A stretch of DNA of 17,220 bases, from the NCBI GenBank assembly GCA_002336475.1, contig DDCX01000034.1:4287-21506 (forward strand). Direction: 5' to 3'. A model generated the notes under the pieces. It saw only the letters and a list, made by a program, of their open reading frames with translations, was not told the origin of the DNA and searched no databases. The position numbers and the translations under genes were made by a program. How positions within the stretch are numbered: the stretch's first letter is position 1; each line of letters opens with the position of its first letter. Source of the stretch: Flavobacteriales bacterium UBA1995 (GTDB lineage: Bacteria > Bacteroidota > Bacteroidia > Flavobacteriales_D > Sanyastnellaceae). Below, in pieces: positions 14,780 to 17,220 of the stretch.

Positions 14780-15870
14780 CAGGCTTTGACATCCGCATTG
14801 TGGAGCGCACGCTCCAATTCAAGCAACCCGCGGGCACCTCGCGCGGCGTACTGCTGGAAAAGCCCAGCTTTTTCGTGGTTGCTCAGGATAATGAGGAGGA
14901 TGGCCGCATGGGCATTGGCGAGTGCAGTTTGATTCCTGGCCTTTCTCCAGAAAGTGCCCCTCGGGCAAGGATGGAGCTCAAAAAACTGGCCGCATCGGGC
15001 ACCCTCGACCCCAAAAGCATGAGCCTGCAGTACCCGGCAGTGAGGTTTGCGGCTGAAACCGCTTTGATCGACCTGCTGAACGAAGGCGACAGGACCTTGT
15101 TTCCAGGTCCTTTTACAGAGGGCCGTCCCGCGCCCATCAATGGTCTGATTTGGATGGGCGATCCCGCAGGCATGGTGGACCAAGCCGCTGCCTTGCTCGA
15201 ACGGGGCTTTGACACCCTCAAACTCAAAGTTGGCGCTCTGGATTTCGAGCAAGAATTGGAATGCCTCCAGGCCATCCGTTCCATTGCACCTGCAGAGAAA
15301 GTCACCCTGCGGCTCGATGCCAATGGAGGTTTGGACGATGGAAACGTCGCCGTTACCCTGCGCAAACTGGAGCGGCTGGCGGCTTTTAACATCCACAGTA
15401 TGGAGCAGCCGGTGAAGCCCGGGCAATGGAAGAAGATGCAGTCCATTTGCGCGGACTCTGCCATCCCCATCGCCTTGGATGAAGAGTTGATTGGCGTTCA
15501 TGACACGACCCTTCGCCGCAACATGCTGCATGTGATTCAACCGGCTTTTGTCATTCTGAAACCGAGTTTGATCGGCGGTTTTGTAGAGGCCAACCATTGG
15601 ATTGACCTCGCTGCGGAAGTTGGAGCGAAGTGGTGGGCCACCAGCGCCTTGGAGAGCAACATTGGACTCAACGCCATTGCGCAATGGGCCGCCGATGCCA
15701 CCCTCGAGGATCCCGATCCCATTCCGCAAGGCCTCGGAACAGGAAGCCTGTTTACCGACAACGTCCCCTCTCCACTGGTGGTGGAGGACGGGACCCTGCG
15801 CATTGATACCGCAGGTCTTGAGGACCGTTCGCATGCAAATGGCTGGGACTTGACTTCCTTGCTCTCATGA
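14776..15870 (+). CDS. menC: o-succinylbenzoate synthase
   Basis: MenC dehydrates SHCHC to o-succinylbenzoate, the aromatising step. This 364-residue enolase-superfamily protein has the capping domain (about 1-115) and the barrel. All catalytic residues are visible: the KxK pair in LKLKVG (Lys149, Lys151), the metal ligands Asp181 (LRLDANGG), Glu210 (SMEQPV) and Asp235 (ALDEEL), and the second base Lys262 (ILKPSLIGG). MGIGECSLIPGLS near the N-terminus and SALESNIGLNAIAQ near the end are also typical. Enolase relatives such as dipeptide epimerases look similar, but the men context decides. ATG overlaps the menA stop by 4 bases, and its stop overlaps menE by 4. Confidence 0.95.
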   Translation: MTGFDIRIVERTLQFKQPAGTSRGVLLEKPSFFVVAQDNEEDGRMGIGECSLIPGLSPESAPRARMELKKLAASGTLDPKSMSLQYPAVRFAAETALIDLLNEGDRTLFPGPFTEGRPAPINGLIWMGDPAGMVDQAAALLERGFDTLKLKVGALDFEQELECLQAIRSIAPAEKVTLRLDANGGLDDGNVAVTLRKLERLAAFNIHSMEQPVKPGQWKKMQSICADSAIPIALDEELIGVHDTTLRRNMLHVIQPAFVILKPSLIGGFVEANHWIDLAAEVGAKWWATSALESNIGLNAIAQWAADATLEDPDPIPQGLGTGSLFTDNVPSPLVVEDGTLRIDTAGLEDRSHANGWDLTSLLS

Positions 15871-16931
15871 GCAGGCCATGGCGCATTGCCGCTCAAGGGC
15901 GTGTGCATCCTCCTTCCGACCATGGAACTTGGACCTCGGAATTTGACGCCGCCGTGGACCAATGGCACCGCGCAATCCCTTGGGCAAGCACCTCGGGCAG
16001 CACTGGCACCCCGGTTGAACACCGCTTTACCATGGAAGCCGTGCAGGCCTCTGCCGCGTCCACTGCTGATCACTTCGGGCTCGATCAAGCCCGCTGCAAA
16101 GAGGTCATGGCTTGGTCCGCTCTGCCCGCTGCTGGCACTGGAGGCAGAATGATGGTCTGGCGGTCTTTGGCATTGGGTTGGGACCTCACCGTGACCCAGC
16201 CTTCATTGACCCCGCAAGTTCCAGTTGCCCCTTCGTCTTCTGGCCGCTATCACTTTGCCGCCGCCACCCCATTGCAAGCAGAACACCTGATGGCGTCCGA
16301 TCAACTCAGTCGGTTTGCCATCCTTTTGCTCGGAGGAGCACCGCTTTCTCCTGGACTTGAGGCTGCTCTGCAAGAGGCAGCGGGCCGCTCAGATTGCCGC
16401 ATTTTCCATGGCTTCGGCATGACGGAAACGCTAACCCACATAGCCACACGCCCCCTCGGAACAGAGGCGTACACGGCTTTGCCCGGCGTTCAGATTGGAA
16501 CAACGGAGACGGGCGCTCTCGTGCTCAACGTCCCCCAGCGCGGGGTCCATGGACTGGTCACCGCAGACGCTGTGAAGCTGCACTTCGATCCTTTGGCGGC
16601 TCAGGACGAATCTGCGCGACAATTTTCTTGGCTTGGACGCTTGGACGACGTCATCAATTCTGCCGGCCTGAAGTTTCATCCTGCGGCACTGGAAAGGGAG
16701 TGGTCGTCCCCTTTAGACAGGGTTGTGAATGGCCGGAAGTGGTACGTCACGGGAAGGCCGGACGACAGCCTTGGTGCCCGCGTCACTTTGGTGGTGGAGG
16801 GGAAACCCGACCCAGACTTGGCGTCCAACATTCTCGACACCCTCAATGTCGCCGGCAATGCCCGTCCTCGTTCTGTAGAATTTCGAGCCACTTTTCAAGA
16901 AACCGCTTCAGGGAAAGTCCGCCGAACCTGA
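15867..16931 (+). CDS. menE: o-succinylbenzoate-CoA ligase (short form)
   Basis: MenE activates o-succinylbenzoate with ATP and then forms the CoA thioester used by MenB. This adenylate-forming enzyme has only 354 residues, about 100 fewer than E. coli MenE. The missing part is N-terminal: the ATP-binding loop STSGSTGTP is already at 41-49. The remaining motifs are intact: HGFGMTETLTH (181-191), the hinge GRLDDVINSAGLKFHP (257-272) and the catalytic Lys350 in TASGKVRRT at the very end. I believe the short form is usual in Bacteroidota rather than a truncation. The ATG overlaps the menC stop by 4 bases. rdgB follows 20 bases after the stop. Confidence 0.93.
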   Translation: MSRPWRIAAQGRVHPPSDHGTWTSEFDAAVDQWHRAIPWASTSGSTGTPVEHRFTMEAVQASAASTADHFGLDQARCKEVMAWSALPAAGTGGRMMVWRSLALGWDLTVTQPSLTPQVPVAPSSSGRYHFAAATPLQAEHLMASDQLSRFAILLLGGAPLSPGLEAALQEAAGRSDCRIFHGFGMTETLTHIATRPLGTEAYTALPGVQIGTTETGALVLNVPQRGVHGLVTADAVKLHFDPLAAQDESARQFSWLGRLDDVINSAGLKFHPAALEREWSSPLDRVVNGRKWYVTGRPDDSLGARVTLVVEGKPDPDLASNILDTLNVAGNARPRSVEFRATFQETASGKVRRT

Positions 16932-16951
16932 GACCGCTGCATCTTCGCACC

Positions 16952-17220
16952 ATGACGCTACCCCGCCTTGTATTTGCCACACGCAACCCTGGAAAGGTCA
17001 AGGAAATTGCCCAGCTGCTCGACGGACTCTTCACCGTGGTGGGACTGGATGAAATTGGTTGCCATGAAGACGTTCCTGAAACCGCCGACACCATCGAAGG
17101 CAACGCCATACAGAAGGCTGAGTATGTAAAAGCCCACTATGGCGTGGACTGTTTTGCAGACGATACTGGACTGGAAGTAAACGCATTAAATGGCAGGCCG
17201 GGGGTTCACACCGCACGATA
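16952..17220 (+). CDS. rdgB: XTP/dITP diphosphatase (partial, 3' end outside window)
   Basis: RdgB (HAM1 family) hydrolyses dITP, dXTP and related deaminated purine nucleotides to the monophosphate, keeping them out of DNA and RNA. The first 89 codons are visible, a little under half of the usual length of about 195. Seen: the nucleotide-binding start LVFATRNPGKVKEI (Thr10, Asn12, Lys15), ETADTIEGNAIQKAEY, and the metal/catalytic ADDTGLEVNALNGRPGVHTA with Asp70-Asp71. The ATG at 16952 lies 20 bases after menE, so read-through from the men operon is likely. The function is not part of menaquinone synthesis. Confidence 0.95.
   Translation, partial: MTLPRLVFATRNPGKVKEIAQLLDGLFTVVGLDEIGCHEDVPETADTIEGNAIQKAEYVKAHYGVDCFADDTGLEVNALNGRPGVHTAR

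Noticed and set aside
14542..15834. 430-codon open frame on the minus strand opposite menA/menC
   Set aside because: It lies wholly opposite conserved menA and menC coding sequence, crosses their border, and shows no family motif.
1..17220. Mobile element, CRISPR array, prophage or defence system
   Set aside because: No transposase, integrase, terminal inverted repeats, regularly spaced direct repeats or defence-gene motifs were seen; gene content is housekeeping plus one secreted protease.

Overview
The window looks like chromosomal DNA of a Bacteroidota species with fairly high GC, most likely a Flavobacteriales-type lineage. Four things point there. Start codons have no Shine-Dalgarno sequence. 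The only exact copies of the Bacteroidota -7 motif TAnnTTTG that I found lie at two gene borders. A secreted protease ends in a type IX secretion sorting domain. The short MenE, the zinc-less DnaX and the ribosomal order S6-S18-L9 also resemble that phylum. The genus cannot be told from this sequence.

Layout, left to right. (1) dnaX (minus strand, cut by the left edge) diverges from the ribosomal operon rpsF-rpsR-rplI; the 160-bp space between them is rich in inverted repeats and holds a good promoter. A strong intrinsic terminator ends rplI. (2) uvrB starts 10 bases after that terminator. (3) A secreted lysyl-endopeptidase-like protease with a T9SS tail is followed, 6 bases on, by a small lipoprotein of unknown function, a membrane family-2 glycosyltransferase, an ECF-like sigma factor and rsmG. 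These last four genes are separated by one base or overlap, and the run ends at a GC-rich hairpin. (4) After a 210-240 bp spacer comes a menaquinone cluster, menI-menF-menD / menB-menA-menC-menE, with several 4-base ATGA start/stop overlaps. An exact TAnnTTTG motif overlaps the menD stop and may drive menB onwards. (5) rdgB begins 20 bases after menE and runs off the right edge.

The men genes together cover chorismate to isochorismate (MenF), SEPHCHC (MenD), the later ring steps (MenC, MenE, MenB), thioester hydrolysis to DHNA (MenI) and prenylation to demethylmenaquinone (MenA). MenH and the final methyltransferase (UbiE/MenG) are not in the window. The rest is housekeeping: replication, translation, DNA repair, rRNA methylation and nucleotide-pool cleaning.

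I found no mobile element, CRISPR array, tRNA or rRNA gene, or phage gene, and no clearly new multi-gene system. The points most worth a second look are the repeat-rich dnaX/rpsF space, a D-to-E change at the expected Mg2+ ligand of MenD, the exact promoter motif at the menD stop, and the unidentified lipoprotein in the sigma-factor/rsmG run.
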